A stretch of 64,000 nucleotides of DNA, from positions 1-64,000 of the IMG/VR virus record IMGVR_UViG_3300044695_005677. The stretch is one strand, 5' to 3'. How positions within the stretch are numbered: position 1 is the stretch's first letter; the number at the start of each line of letters is the position of its first letter. The position numbers and the translations under genes are program-made. This document shows, piece by piece, positions 26,491 through 37,418 of this stretch. The notes below the pieces were generated by a model, which was not told the origin of the DNA, did not search any database, and worked only from the letters and a program-made list of their open reading frames with translations. Source of the stretch: a virus.

Positions 26491-27969
26491 ATGCCAGCCC
26501 CCCGCACCCCAACCCCCGAAGAAATGTTTGGTTTTGGCAGCGTGCCTTTGACCAGCTATTTTGGTGCCCCAGAAGGGGGTTCACAGAATACTATGTTCTC
26601 TCCGACTGCTCGGGCAATGCTCCAGCAGGGCGAGAACTATCAGTATCAGCAGGAGGCTATCCAGCGTCAAAGGCAGGCGGAAGAAGAGGCTTACCAAAGG
26701 CAACAGCAACAGCAGGAAGCCGAGCGGGTAGCTTCACAGGCGTTTAGTGGAGCACCACAGATGACCGATGAGCAGATCACTCAGCAGTTCGTGCAGAACC
26801 CTGCCTACCTACAGACCAAACAAGGGCAGAACGCACTTGGGTATCTTCAGTTCCGCCAGTCGGTAACCCCTGCTGCGGACAAAGTTTTGGCTCCCCAAAT
26901 GCTCAAGAAGATCGAAGACCCACGTCATCGTGCGGCTTTCCAAGAACGTATCCAGAGCGGCGTGTCAGCAAACGATGCCTATGATGCGTATCGCAAGGAT
27001 ACATTCAACGAGAAGCATGCGCTAGACTTAGCCGCAGCGGGTGTTCCAGAAGAAGAGTATGATAAACTCCGTGATGAAAATGGCTTGTTCAAGCCAGATG
27101 CGGTGGCTCGAAGCACCACTCGGGCAAGGGCGGACCTCAAGTCCCGAGAAAGTGTAGCGGATCAACGAATTGGGGCATTAAGTAAAGCCCTATCGAACCG
27201 CATGAAAATGCTCAAAGACATGGGCAAAGAGCCAGCGGTCATAGCCGCTGATCCGCTCGTCAATACCTACTCGTCGGATCTCGAAACTGCTCATGTAGAT
27301 AAGCTGAATGCCTTGTCGGCAAAACAAGCGGCTGAAGCGGCTAAGTTTGCCAAAGAGCGTCCATCTGAGGCTACAGAACGTCCAAAAAGTCGTGAAGTTA
27401 CCCCTCAAACAGCACCTGCCCCCGCAGAAGACTTGACTCAGGCTCCTGAATACCGAGCTGCGGCCAAAGCTCTGGCTGAAAGACAGGCTGAAGCTAACAA
27501 CGCTCAAGCGGCTATTGATAAAGAGATTGCGTCAGCATGGACTGAGAAGAAAAATGAGCTTCAGACAGATATTGAGAAGGCGTATAGCAAAAAAGATTTG
27601 CTAGGGATTGCTTCGGCAATTGCTAGGGGGGATATATCCCCTCAGACAGCCACGGGGGATACGGCAAAGGCCACATCCTACGCTGCTTATAGCCAGCCTA
27701 CGATCTCGTATGCCGAGTATCTTCTTAGCAAACTTGGAAAAGATGTTTCTTCTCCTGCCTTTAAAGAGCCTCAGAATAAACGCTGGGGTACGCAAGATGT
27801 AAGTCAAAGTGAACTGCTTCGACAATGGGCAGAGCAGTATGTTCGGGAACACTCCGAGGGAAAAGATGGGCAAATACCCGCCCAGAATCCGCAAGCGACA
27901 GGTGGACAACTACCAGCAAGTAGTGGTAAGATTGTAGTAGGTACGCCTGTAGAAATTGGCGGGCCATAA
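26491..27969 (+). CDS. Coiled-coil internal virion-like protein
   Basis: This 492-aa protein has a Gln/Arg/Glu-rich coiled coil at about 48-80 (QRQRQAEEEAYQRQQQQQ), more helices through residue 430 and a Gly/Pro-rich end. It directly precedes the giant polyvalent gene. In podoviruses such pairs are ejected into the cell ahead of DNA. The assignment is from architecture and position. Confidence 0.5.
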   Translation: MPAPRTPTPEEMFGFGSVPLTSYFGAPEGGSQNTMFSPTARAMLQQGENYQYQQEAIQRQRQAEEEAYQRQQQQQEAERVASQAFSGAPQMTDEQITQQFVQNPAYLQTKQGQNALGYLQFRQSVTPAADKVLAPQMLKKIEDPRHRAAFQERIQSGVSANDAYDAYRKDTFNEKHALDLAAAGVPEEEYDKLRDENGLFKPDAVARSTTRARADLKSRESVADQRIGALSKALSNRMKMLKDMGKEPAVIAADPLVNTYSSDLETAHVDKLNALSAKQAAEAAKFAKERPSEATERPKSREVTPQTAPAPAEDLTQAPEYRAAAKALAERQAEANNAQAAIDKEIASAWTEKKNELQTDIEKAYSKKDLLGIASAIARGDISPQTATGDTAKATSYAAYSQPTISYAEYLLSKLGKDVSSPAFKEPQNKRWGTQDVSQSELLRQWAEQYVREHSEGKDGQIPAQNPQATGGQLPASSGKIVVGTPVEIGGP

Positions 27970-27981
27970 CCCCTCTAGTTT

Positions 27982-30900
27982 ATGCCTTGGGAAATACCAA
28001 TTACATTCGGAAAAACAACGTATCCTGTCCGTTTTAATACAGAGGGAGAACCGACGCAGGCAGATATCGACGAGGCAATAGCTATTATTCGCCAACAGCG
28101 GGAAGCTCCGCAGACAGACCTTGATAAAGCGTTAGCTCTTATTCGTCAGCAACAGGAAAATCCTCAGCCTGATGCTACAGGACAAGGGCGGCTATCAAGT
28201 GCGGCATCCAATGTTGGGCGTGGAGCGTTGTCGGTTATCCCGGGGACTATCGGTGGCGTAGGATATGTCACCGGATCAGATACCCTGACTGGCGCAGCTA
28301 AAGACGTTGAGCAGGGCATTGAGAAGATGCTTCCCGTGAATCCCGCTTATCAAGAGGAGTTTAGCCAAAAAGCCGCAAACGTATTAGGTCAAGCAGGTGG
28401 TATGTTTCTGACAGGCGGAGCAGCGGGCGCAATCGGTAAAGGTCGTGCTCTAGCCAAGGGTTTAGAAGCCGCAGCAGCAGCCGCTAAAGGCACCAAAGCC
28501 GCTCAAGCAGCATCGCTAGGGACAGGAATACTGCAAGGAACCTATAGCGGAGGGCAGGAAGCCGAGAAATACGGCATGACTGGGGGCAGTGCTTATGCGC
28601 GTGCCTTACTCGGTGGAGCACTTGAAGGTGCCACTGAAAAGTATCTATTCGGTATGGGCACAGAACTTGCCCCAGTGCGTAAGTTCCTTGGAGACACCGT
28701 GGAACGCGGAGTCGGGGGTATCCTAAAAGCCACTGGAACTGAGGCAGGCGAAGAAGCCGCTTCTCAGATCGGTGGCAACATCGCCACAACGGCTCTTGCC
28801 CCTAAAGGGGTAGTTACGCCAGATGTGATGTCCGGAGTCGGAGAAGCCGCACTCCTTGGGGGTATTGCAGGAGGAGCACTTGGCGGAGTTAATAACCTGA
28901 TGCTAGGTAGTCAAGATACTGCTGAAACTCCCCCTGAATCGGGAGCTACTGAACCGAAAGACCCATTAGTCGCAAACCTCAATGCGGCGATAGAAGCAGC
29001 TACGGCTAACAATACTGGCGAAGAGGTAACTGTGGAAGACCTTGTCCAAACGGCTAAAGAGCGTTTTGGGGTTCTTCAGACTAAAGCTGCCGACCAGACG
29101 ACGCCTCTGACACAGGAAGAAGCGGACGAGATGGATGCCCTGACAACGGCTTTCACCGACCCAACGAATATCGATCATGCGGGTCTGGCCGATCTGTATA
29201 ATCTTCGCATCACGGAGCCTGTTGCTGACGAAGTAGCTCCTGTGGCTCCTGTTGAGGACGAGCTTACACCTGCGGAGAGCTACCGCTTAGATGCGTTGCA
29301 GGAGATAAAAGATCGGCTACGGGCTGGGGAAATCACTGTTTCTGAGTACCAACAGGAAGTGGCACAACTAGAAAAGGATTCTGCCGCCGCCTTTTCTACC
29401 CCAGAGGAACTTCAATACCTAGAGCAAATTCAACCACTCAAAGACCGCTTGGTTGCGGGGGAAATCACCATTCCTGAGTACCAGAAAGCTATTGAGGAAA
29501 TTAAAACAGGGGTAGCTCCTGCTCCTGTGGTTCCTGCTGCTACTGCTCCTGTGGTTCCTGCTGCTACTGCTCCTGTAGTTCCAGCTCCGGTAGCCGATCC
29601 TATTATCGATGCTGCGGTCGTCGCGGTAAATAAGCCTGATGCCAATCTTCCGATTGTTGCTGCTCTCGTAAATGATGGGGCGCTCAATCCTGCTCCGATA
29701 CCAACCCCAACAGAACCCCCAGCCAATGCCCCTACCCAAGAACGTGAAGTCGAAAGCCCAAGTGGGACTCCTCCTGTCCAAGGCCAGCCCGCTGACCAAG
29801 GCGCAAATCGCCAAGCTCCGGAGGGAACTGCACAGCGGGAAGGTGAAGGTGCAGAAGTAGCCCCTGCTCCTGCTCCTATCGAACGCAAGAAGATCGACGC
29901 AATTTTTGAGCGTATCTTGAAGCGAAAGTCCACGGTGCCGTTGATCAATGGGATGTTCCAAGTACCGTACGCAGTAGCTCTCAAAGACCCTAGCTTGCGT
30001 CCAACCAATAGGAATGAGCAAAGCCTTCGTTATCGCACCAGCACGAAAGGAGAAGTCACTGGAGACTTCAATGCTAGCGACTCACGGGACACAATTATTT
30101 TTGATGAACGTGTTCGAGGTGCCAGAGCGCCCGTAGCACCCGTAGAAGTCGCTGCGGAGAAGGAACAGCTTACTCCAGAAAAAGGAGATGAAGTGTTTGT
30201 AAAAGGTGGTGATGCTAGAATCACTCGCCGTATTGACAATATCTTTACCGCCGAAGGCAAGCAGATGGTTCTGTTACAAGGACTTCGCGACCCAATACCT
30301 TTGGAGAATACCACGGTTGATCCTAAATCGGATTATCGTAGACGAAAACAGAAAAAAGCTGAACAAGCGGCACCAGTAGTTAAAGCAACGCCCCAACTAG
30401 TTCGACAAATGGGCGATATAGCTGTGAAAAATAGGACGCCTATTGATCAAAGATACGTCGAAGACTACCTTGGGGGGCTTGCGCCGGAAGGATACGCCCT
30501 TAACGAAAAGGGTGATCTTTATATCTATTCTCCGAGTCGAGGTCCGCAGTTCAGTCAAGGTGGTCAGGCAAACACAGCGCAGGATACCGAGTATCTTGAG
30601 CTTGCCAAGAATCCTGAAAAGAACCGCTCACTGCTGCAAAAGATGGTGGATAAGGCGGCGAAAATGGCGGGATATAATGTGGGGCCGGTTTATCATGGAA
30701 CCGCTCCAAGTTCATGGAAATGGGACGATGGATTAAAACTATTTGGAGTTTTCGGCAGGGATTGGACAGCGTTTAATGGACCTGCTTATTTTGCGGCAAA
30801 CAAAACCTATGCAGACGCATTTGCTAGCCATCGCTCTGGAGAGCGCGCACTTGGGAATGATCCAATAACGCTTTCAGTCATGCTTTCTGGAAAGTTTAAG

Positions 30901-33900
30901 GACATGCGAAGTGTTAATGGTTTCTGGAAAGAGTTAAGGAATAACCCAAAAACATTAATAGAATCAGCATCAAGTGAGGGATTTACAGGATTTATCCTGA
31001 CTGAAGCGGACACTTCAAAAAGACCTGAGTGGGCTGGTGACATTTATTTTGTATTCAACCCCAACCAAATCAAATCCGCCGACCCAGTCACCTACGATGC
31101 CGCTGGCAACGTCATTCCTCTCAGCCAGCGCTTTAACGAGGCGACACCTGATATTCGGTTCAGCCAAGCTCCGCAAACCCCTACTCGAAACCAAAGCCCC
31201 GAGTCCCTGCGTCACGCAGAGCTAGAAGCCAAGTTTAAGGCTGGCACGATCACTCCTGAAGAAACTGCGGAAGCTGAGAAGCTAGTGGCGGACAGGTCTG
31301 AAAAAGGCGGGTGGAACATTGCGGCAAAGCATGGCACGACCCACAACTTCTTCACTTTCACAAGGGCTAATGCGAATATTGAAAACAACCTTGGAGCAGG
31401 CTTCTATCTGAGCAATACGGAAGATGACGTCACTGAAAACTACGCGGGAGTCGGTCCTGACCTAACCAACCGTATCGAAAAAAGAGCGGAGCAGATCCTA
31501 AACGATCTGGAAGACCAACCTGCTTACGGCACTCCTGCGTATAAAAAGAAGATGGAGGCAGCGAAGAAGAAAGCTGCTAAAGAACTGTCTGGCGGAAAAC
31601 AGCGTGTCATATCTGCCAAAGTTCGATTCACCAACCCAGTTATACTCGATGGAAACGGCGCACGACCAAGTGGCACCATCATTGAGCTAGCTCCCGATAT
31701 TGAGCAATATCGCGCAGAAGCTATTGAGCGGGTAAAGGAAAATAATCCCGAAGTTACAGACGAAAATATCGATGCTTATTCTGACGAAGTGCAGGATGCG
31801 ATGTATGAACTCCAAAGCGAGGACTATAACGCGGATGGACCGATGGAGAAAATCCGTGGCGTTGTGGACTCCTTTGAAGAAACAGATTGGGGTCGGCTAT
31901 CTGAAGAGCTTTCTGGAGAAGAGAGTCTTCCCGCATACCGTCTTGAGCAACTTCTACGCGAGAACGAAGGCACTGCGTATGCCACAGACAGTGAGAGCGG
32001 AGACTCGGCAGTTGGAGAGCTTATTCGTCAAGTTTTTGAGGCTCTGGGCTACGACGGCATCATCGACAAAAATGTAAACGCCAAGTTCGGATCAAAGTCA
32101 AAAGGCAAGCCAATGGCGGGAATGCGTGAAAGCACCATTCACTATATTGCCTTTGATCCTAACCAAATCAAATCCGCAGAAACGTTTACCGGAGTCCCTT
32201 TAGATCAACGGTTCGACCCTAAGTCCGAAGACATCCGGTTCAGCCAAGCTCCGCAAACGCCAACGGGTCTCCCAGCCGCAAAGGTAAAGACCGTAGTCGA
32301 CCAAGTGATGGCGAAGAACAAGTCTCCGCTTCAGGTCAGAGTTATTACCCGAGACGAGTTGGACAACGCTGACGAGTTTCAGGATATCCGTGACTCCCTT
32401 CAGAGCCAAGGAGCCGATAGCCAATTCACCGAAGCGTGGGTTGATGGTCGCACGCAGACCGTGGTTGTTGTCGCTGACAGCTTCTCAAGTGCTGCCCGTG
32501 TTCGTGAAGTCCTTGTCCATGAGATCATCGGTCACGCTGGCGTGGATGCCTTTGCTTCCGAAGCGGACATTTCCAGAGTCCTCAAGATTCTTGATCGCCG
32601 AGTTCCCGACCTCGTTAATCAGGTCAGAGCAAGGTATCCGAATCTGGACGATGCGGGTATCGCGAGAGAAGTGATTGCCAAGTTTTCTGAGCAATACCAG
32701 TCTGCTGACTTTGCTTCTCAACCCTCCGGTGTGAAAGCCCTGTGGCGTGAACTCAAGGCATGGTTGGGTAGTATCCTTCAACGCCTGAACGTAAGTGTCG
32801 CAGCCTTCGATGACCTGACCCTTCATTGGTTCTACACGAATGCCGTCAACGCCGCAGCAGGTATTACTGCTCTTCCGGCACCAACAGTTACAGCGACTGC
32901 TGCTCCCGTAGCTGCGACTGCTGCTCCCGTAGCTGCGACTGCTGCTCCCGTAGCTGCGACTGTTGCTCCCGTAGCTGCGACTGTTGCTCCTGCCCCTACC
33001 CCTGCGGCTACTGCTCCGACTGCTGCTCCTGCCCCTGCGGCTAAGAAAAAATTTGTCCTGCCTCCTGCTCGTCCTCGCGCAAAAACTGCTCCTGCGGAAG
33101 CGGAAAATGCATTTGGTGTTGCCAATGCTGTTGTGGACGCAGCCCGTGCAAAGCTCGGTCTTCCCCCAGTATATGCTCCCGCTCGTCAATCCTTTGGTAC
33201 TTTGTGGGATCGAGCTTTGCGTGCCCTTTCTATAGATCCGAAAAAAGGAGAAAAACTCGTCGCAGAGCTAAACGAAAAACCCCGCGAGATAAGTGATGTA
33301 GATACAGCCATTCTGACTCATGAATTGGTCACCAGAACTCTTGACTTTGATAGGGCGACTGAGGCGTTAAATAAGGCCACAGAAAGTGAAAAAGAGGCGG
33401 CTCGTCAGGATTATGATTCTGCGATGACCCGTCTGCAAGAAGCATGGAATGCCAGCGACGTTTCTGGGACTGAACAAGGTCGCTCTTTGAATGCCAGAAA
33501 GATGCTTGTCGCGTTGGACTATACCCTATCGAAGATGGTGTCCATGAGAACTGCTGCGGCTGAACGTCCTCTTACCGACGCTCAACGCATTCAGACCGAA
33601 GAACTCTATAACAAGATCGACGCCCTCCAAAAGAAACTGGACGAACTTGAGAAGTCAGGGAAGACATCTGGTGAAGAAGCCCGTCTCGAAGACCTTTTGG
33701 CGAGTGCCCGTGAAGAGGGTAAACTTGAAGCTCAGAAGGAAGCCAAGCTCCTTGCAGAAGCTGATGCCATCCTGAAAGCTGAAGAGGCTGCGCGAGCATC
33801 AAAGGTGAAGAAAGGAGCCGACCCAGCCAAGGTGCTAGAAGACAGCGTAGACGCTGCTAGGGCACGCCTACGCGCACGCAAAGGACTCTTTGGTGCAAAG

Positions 33901-36834
33901 ACACCAGAGGTGGCCCAAGAAGAAGCTGGAGACATCAAATTCAGTATTGCGGACGCGGGCATTGTCGGACTGTCTGCCCAAGATATTGCCGATCTTACCC
34001 TTGTCGGAAAAAGCTATATTGCCGAAGGGGCATCTACCTTGGAAAGCTGGTCTGAGAAGATGGTCGCAGAGTTCGGTGAAGATATCACAGAATACCTTGA
34101 GCCTCTCTATGAGACCTCGAAAGCCCCTGTAGCAGCCGCTCCAGCGGCTAAAGCTGCGAAAGCACCGAAAGCCGCTCCGGCTGCAAAAGCTCCCAAGGAA
34201 AAGAAACTCAAAGCCTCACCGATGGCCCGCGTCAAAGCGGATGCCAAAGAAGGTAAAGAGCTTAGTCCGAAACTGATCTATGAACTGGTGAAGCAAAAGC
34301 TGGAAGAAGGTATTTCTGGAGTTGAGAACGTCTTCAAAGCAGTCACTAAAGACCTTCAAGAGGAGTTTCCTTTGATGACCGAACGTGAAGTTCGCGATAT
34401 TTTCTCCGGCTACGGCAAAGCTAAATTCCCTTCCCAAGAAGAGTTAGCAAAGAAGGTTCGCGAGCTTCGCAGACTTTCGCAACTTACCTCTGCGCTTGAA
34501 GACGCAAAAGCGTTTATAGTTCCCCTGCGCTCAGGTCAACAGCGTGACCCAGTATCCGACGCTATCCGCGATATCCAAAAGGAGATCACACGGATCATGC
34601 AGGAAAACAATCTAGTTCAGGCCACCACATCGAAGCAGATTAAGTCCACCTTGGACAGCATCAAGACACGCCTGAAAAATCAGATCACCGATCTTAATGT
34701 CCAGATCAAGAAGAAGGAAAAAGCACCAAAGAAAGCAGGAGTGGTGTATGACCAAGAAGCGAACGACCTCAGAGCGAAACGTAATCGCCTTCAGGAAATT
34801 TTAGACGGTATTGTTGGTCCTTCTCAGCCTTCGCCTTCTCAGCGTATCCGCCAAAGGGTGAACCAGCTGCAAAAGGAAATCACAGACTTGGAGAAGAAAG
34901 TCGCAACGCGTGACATCAGCAGACCCTCCTCACAGCCTGTCCCAGAGACTCAACTTATCCAAGTCCTCAAAGATCAAAGGGATGCGCTGCGTGAGCAACT
35001 CCATGTTATCCGTGTTGAGATCGAAGGCGAACCGTCTTTGACTCAAGAGCAGGTCAACGAGCGTGCCGTGAAAGCGATTCAACGCAATATCGACGACCTT
35101 ACTCGTCGTATTCAGGAGCAAGACTTTTCCAAAAAGTCGGGCAATGTCGCTTCTGGTCCTATCATCGATCAACTCCGCGCCCAACAAGAGGCGCTACGTG
35201 AGCAGTATGATATCCTGCGGGAAACTATCCAAGGCAAACGCGAGAAGACAGACCAGCAGAAAATCAAGATGGCGAACGACGCTTTGGATAAATCCATTGA
35301 AGAGCTTCAGCGCCAGATAGATACAGGGGATACCGCTGCAAAACCAAAAGGTGCCCCTATCGTAACGCCCAATCTTACCGCAAAACGCGCTCAACGTGAT
35401 GCGCTTATAGCGGTGCGTAAAGGCATGCGTGACGCAGTCAAAGCTGCTCTTGCTGATCCTGTGGCAAAGCAGTTGGCTAGAGATAAAAAGAACATCACTC
35501 GCCAGATTGAGAAGCTGCGGACTAAAATTGCCAACAGGGATTTCAGCAAGCCAACGAAGATCGCTCATACGACCGATAACGAAAAAAGGACTCTGGAAGT
35601 CAAGCTCAATATGCTCAAAGCAGACTGGGCTAAAATCCTGTTTAATGAGAAGCTCGCTAACCGGACTACCACGCAGAAACTTATCGGTGGTGGAGCGCAG
35701 ACCTTGAATACAGCCCGTGCAGTCCTAACTAGCTTTGACTTCAGCGGAGTCCTTCGCCAAGGTGGCTTTATCGTGTTTGCTAATCCACTTCGGGCGATCA
35801 GGAACCTTGGCTCTATGATTGCGTCCTTCAGGTCACTTGAAGCTGCTACAAAAGCCAAGATTGATTTGGAGAATCGCCCAAACTTTAATCTCTATAAACG
35901 CTCAAAGCTGTTCCTTGCGGATATCAGTGCATCTTCCGCTATGGTAAAGCAGGAAGAAGCCTATGCCTCTCTCTGGGTTGATAAGATTCCAAAGCTGCTG
36001 GGCGGTGGCCTGATTCGCGGGTCTCAGCGGGCCTACGTTACTTTCCTGAATAACCTTCGGGCAGATAGCTTTGATGCGATGATGCTCGGGTTCCGCAAAG
36101 GACCAGTGGCTACTGAAGAAGAGATAAACGCTATTTCCAAATTCATCAATATCGCCACTGGTCGTGGTGATCTAGGTAAGTTCAGCCAAGCTGCTGAAGG
36201 TCTAAACACCGTGTTCTTTGCCCCGCGTCTTGTGGCTAGCCGATTCCAACTTCTGCTCGGTATGCCTTATTTTTCGGCATCCGGACGGACTAAAAATCTT
36301 GTTCTCCAAGAGTATGCAAAATTCCTCACAGGAATCGCTATTGTCTACATGCTCGGAATGCTTGCTCAAGAAGACGAAGACAAGCCTATTGAAACAGACC
36401 CGCGCTCTACGAATTTCGGTAAGATTCGTTTTGGTAACTCACGCGTCGACCCGTTGTCCGGATTGCAACAGGTAACCGTCCTTCTTGCTCGTCTGACTTC
36501 TGGCCAAACCAAAACTGCGACAGGAAAAATTATCGATATCCGTGGTGAAAAAGTTCCTTACGGTGGTGCGACTCCGGTCAGCCTCATCTCCAAGTTTGCC
36601 CGATCCAAGTTCAGTCCCGTGCTTGGGTCTGTTACAAACATGCTTCAAGGCGAGAATGTGATCGGTGAAAAAGTTACCACCTTTGGTGAAGCCCAACGCA
36701 TGGTTATCCCGATGTCGTTTGGTGAAGTCCGCAAGATCATGGAGGAACAAGGAATTCCGAAAGGGATGGCATTGTCTACACTTGCCTTGTTCGGCATGGG
36801 AGTCCAAACCTACGACGAAACTAAAAAGAGATGA
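27982..36834 (+). CDS. 2950-aa polyvalent protein with two ART-like domains and a HExxGH motif
   Basis: The N-terminal 300 residues include Gly/Ala-rich hydrophobic stretches. Two ADP-ribosyltransferase-like domains follow, each with an HGT motif (H905; H1117, followed by GAGFYLSNTED near 1139) and each ending F(N/D)PNQIKSA...DIRFSQAPQTP (near 1026 and 1391). A putative zinc-peptidase motif HEIIGH starts at His1513. Pro/Ala linkers (about 1630-1690), long coiled coils (about 1850-2560) and a hydrophobic C-terminal domain (about 2570-2950, with a membrane-like helix near 2783) follow. This is the phage polyvalent-protein pattern: many effector domains in one ejected polypeptide acting on host targets at entry. 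The specific targets are unknown. Confidence 0.75.
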   Translation: MPWEIPITFGKTTYPVRFNTEGEPTQADIDEAIAIIRQQREAPQTDLDKALALIRQQQENPQPDATGQGRLSSAASNVGRGALSVIPGTIGGVGYVTGSDTLTGAAKDVEQGIEKMLPVNPAYQEEFSQKAANVLGQAGGMFLTGGAAGAIGKGRALAKGLEAAAAAAKGTKAAQAASLGTGILQGTYSGGQEAEKYGMTGGSAYARALLGGALEGATEKYLFGMGTELAPVRKFLGDTVERGVGGILKATGTEAGEEAASQIGGNIATTALAPKGVVTPDVMSGVGEAALLGGIAGGALGGVNNLMLGSQDTAETPPESGATEPKDPLVANLNAAIEAATANNTGEEVTVEDLVQTAKERFGVLQTKAADQTTPLTQEEADEMDALTTAFTDPTNIDHAGLADLYNLRITEPVADEVAPVAPVEDELTPAESYRLDALQEIKDRLRAGEITVSEYQQEVAQLEKDSAAAFSTPEELQYLEQIQPLKDRLVAGEITIPEYQKAIEEIKTGVAPAPVVPAATAPVVPAATAPVVPAPVADPIIDAAVVAVNKPDANLPIVAALVNDGALNPAPIPTPTEPPANAPTQEREVESPSGTPPVQGQPADQGANRQAPEGTAQREGEGAEVAPAPAPIERKKIDAIFERILKRKSTVPLINGMFQVPYAVALKDPSLRPTNRNEQSLRYRTSTKGEVTGDFNASDSRDTIIFDERVRGARAPVAPVEVAAEKEQLTPEKGDEVFVKGGDARITRRIDNIFTAEGKQMVLLQGLRDPIPLENTTVDPKSDYRRRKQKKAEQAAPVVKATPQLVRQMGDIAVKNRTPIDQRYVEDYLGGLAPEGYALNEKGDLYIYSPSRGPQFSQGGQANTAQDTEYLELAKNPEKNRSLLQKMVDKAAKMAGYNVGPVYHGTAPSSWKWDDGLKLFGVFGRDWTAFNGPAYFAANKTYADAFASHRSGERALGNDPITLSVMLSGKFKDMRSVNGFWKELRNNPKTLIESASSEGFTGFILTEADTSKRPEWAGDIYFVFNPNQIKSADPVTYDAAGNVIPLSQRFNEATPDIRFSQAPQTPTRNQSPESLRHAELEAKFKAGTITPEETAEAEKLVADRSEKGGWNIAAKHGTTHNFFTFTRANANIENNLGAGFYLSNTEDDVTENYAGVGPDLTNRIEKRAEQILNDLEDQPAYGTPAYKKKMEAAKKKAAKELSGGKQRVISAKVRFTNPVILDGNGARPSGTIIELAPDIEQYRAEAIERVKENNPEVTDENIDAYSDEVQDAMYELQSEDYNADGPMEKIRGVVDSFEETDWGRLSEELSGEESLPAYRLEQLLRENEGTAYATDSESGDSAVGELIRQVFEALGYDGIIDKNVNAKFGSKSKGKPMAGMRESTIHYIAFDPNQIKSAETFTGVPLDQRFDPKSEDIRFSQAPQTPTGLPAAKVKTVVDQVMAKNKSPLQVRVITRDELDNADEFQDIRDSLQSQGADSQFTEAWVDGRTQTVVVVADSFSSAARVREVLVHEIIGHAGVDAFASEADISRVLKILDRRVPDLVNQVRARYPNLDDAGIAREVIAKFSEQYQSADFASQPSGVKALWRELKAWLGSILQRLNVSVAAFDDLTLHWFYTNAVNAAAGITALPAPTVTATAAPVAATAAPVAATAAPVAATVAPVAATVAPAPTPAATAPTAAPAPAAKKKFVLPPARPRAKTAPAEAENAFGVANAVVDAARAKLGLPPVYAPARQSFGTLWDRALRALSIDPKKGEKLVAELNEKPREISDVDTAILTHELVTRTLDFDRATEALNKATESEKEAARQDYDSAMTRLQEAWNASDVSGTEQGRSLNARKMLVALDYTLSKMVSMRTAAAERPLTDAQRIQTEELYNKIDALQKKLDELEKSGKTSGEEARLEDLLASAREEGKLEAQKEAKLLAEADAILKAEEAARASKVKKGADPAKVLEDSVDAARARLRARKGLFGAKTPEVAQEEAGDIKFSIADAGIVGLSAQDIADLTLVGKSYIAEGASTLESWSEKMVAEFGEDITEYLEPLYETSKAPVAAAPAAKAAKAPKAAPAAKAPKEKKLKASPMARVKADAKEGKELSPKLIYELVKQKLEEGISGVENVFKAVTKDLQEEFPLMTEREVRDIFSGYGKAKFPSQEELAKKVRELRRLSQLTSALEDAKAFIVPLRSGQQRDPVSDAIRDIQKEITRIMQENNLVQATTSKQIKSTLDSIKTRLKNQITDLNVQIKKKEKAPKKAGVVYDQEANDLRAKRNRLQEILDGIVGPSQPSPSQRIRQRVNQLQKEITDLEKKVATRDISRPSSQPVPETQLIQVLKDQRDALREQLHVIRVEIEGEPSLTQEQVNERAVKAIQRNIDDLTRRIQEQDFSKKSGNVASGPIIDQLRAQQEALREQYDILRETIQGKREKTDQQKIKMANDALDKSIEELQRQIDTGDTAAKPKGAPIVTPNLTAKRAQRDALIAVRKGMRDAVKAALADPVAKQLARDKKNITRQIEKLRTKIANRDFSKPTKIAHTTDNEKRTLEVKLNMLKADWAKILFNEKLANRTTTQKLIGGGAQTLNTARAVLTSFDFSGVLRQGGFIVFANPLRAIRNLGSMIASFRSLEAATKAKIDLENRPNFNLYKRSKLFLADISASSAMVKQEEAYASLWVDKIPKLLGGGLIRGSQRAYVTFLNNLRADSFDAMMLGFRKGPVATEEEINAISKFINIATGRGDLGKFSQAAEGLNTVFFAPRLVASRFQLLLGMPYFSASGRTKNLVLQEYAKFLTGIAIVYMLGMLAQEDEDKPIETDPRSTNFGKIRFGNSRVDPLSGLQQVTVLLARLTSGQTKTATGKIIDIRGEKVPYGGATPVSLISKFARSKFSPVLGSVTNMLQGENVIGEKVTTFGEAQRMVIPMSFGEVRKIMEEQGIPKGMALSTLALFGMGVQTYDETKKR

Positions 36835-37418
36835 GACGAATACTAGACACTTCCCGACCAGTTGGCGGCATGTGGACATACACTCAGCCTGAGACAGGTG
36901 TGGTGTTCTCCGCATGGAGCTACCCTGCGCTTCTTACCCGCATCAGCGCCCACCGCAGTGCGTGCAATATCCCCATGTCCGGAGGCTGGACTGCGGAAGT
37001 CCAAGAAGCGATGATCGCGGCTAATCCCTCCATCCCGCACGAAGAGATTGGGGCTATTAAGCGTTTCTATAACGCTGACGATGTGCATCGGTTTATCTCG
37101 ACCATGATGGAGATGCGCGGAGGCGAGAAACTGGTCAGTCCTGAAGAGCAGGCTCGACGGATCGATATCTGCGCTGCATGCCCAAAGAAGGGCGTGATCG
37201 GCTGTAAATGGTGCGGCTGGCTTGCGTCAAAGGTCACCGAAATCATGGGCGGACGAAAAATCCACAGGGCACCAGAAGTGTTCAAGCACTCCTGCATGGC
37301 GTGTGGGTGTGATATCCCTTCCAAGACCGCTATTTCTCTCGACCTGTTAAAGAAGGTCGATGAGAAACTTGGTGAGTCTCCTGCCTATGCCGAAGGCTGC
37401 TGGATGACCGAAGTCTGA
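36831..37418 (+). CDS. Cysteine-rich Zn-motif protein
   Basis: This 195-aa protein has a C-terminal cluster CAACPKKGVIGCKWCGWL followed by CMACGCDIPSKTAI and a late Cys in EGCWM, probably binding zinc. The N-terminal half has no motif. It overlaps the polyvalent gene by 4 nt and is the last + gene; its final 34 nt overlap the convergent - gene. Confidence 0.6.
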   Translation: MRRILDTSRPVGGMWTYTQPETGVVFSAWSYPALLTRISAHRSACNIPMSGGWTAEVQEAMIAANPSIPHEEIGAIKRFYNADDVHRFISTMMEMRGGEKLVSPEEQARRIDICAACPKKGVIGCKWCGWLASKVTEIMGGRKIHRAPEVFKHSCMACGCDIPSKTAISLDLLKKVDEKLGESPAYAEGCWMTEV

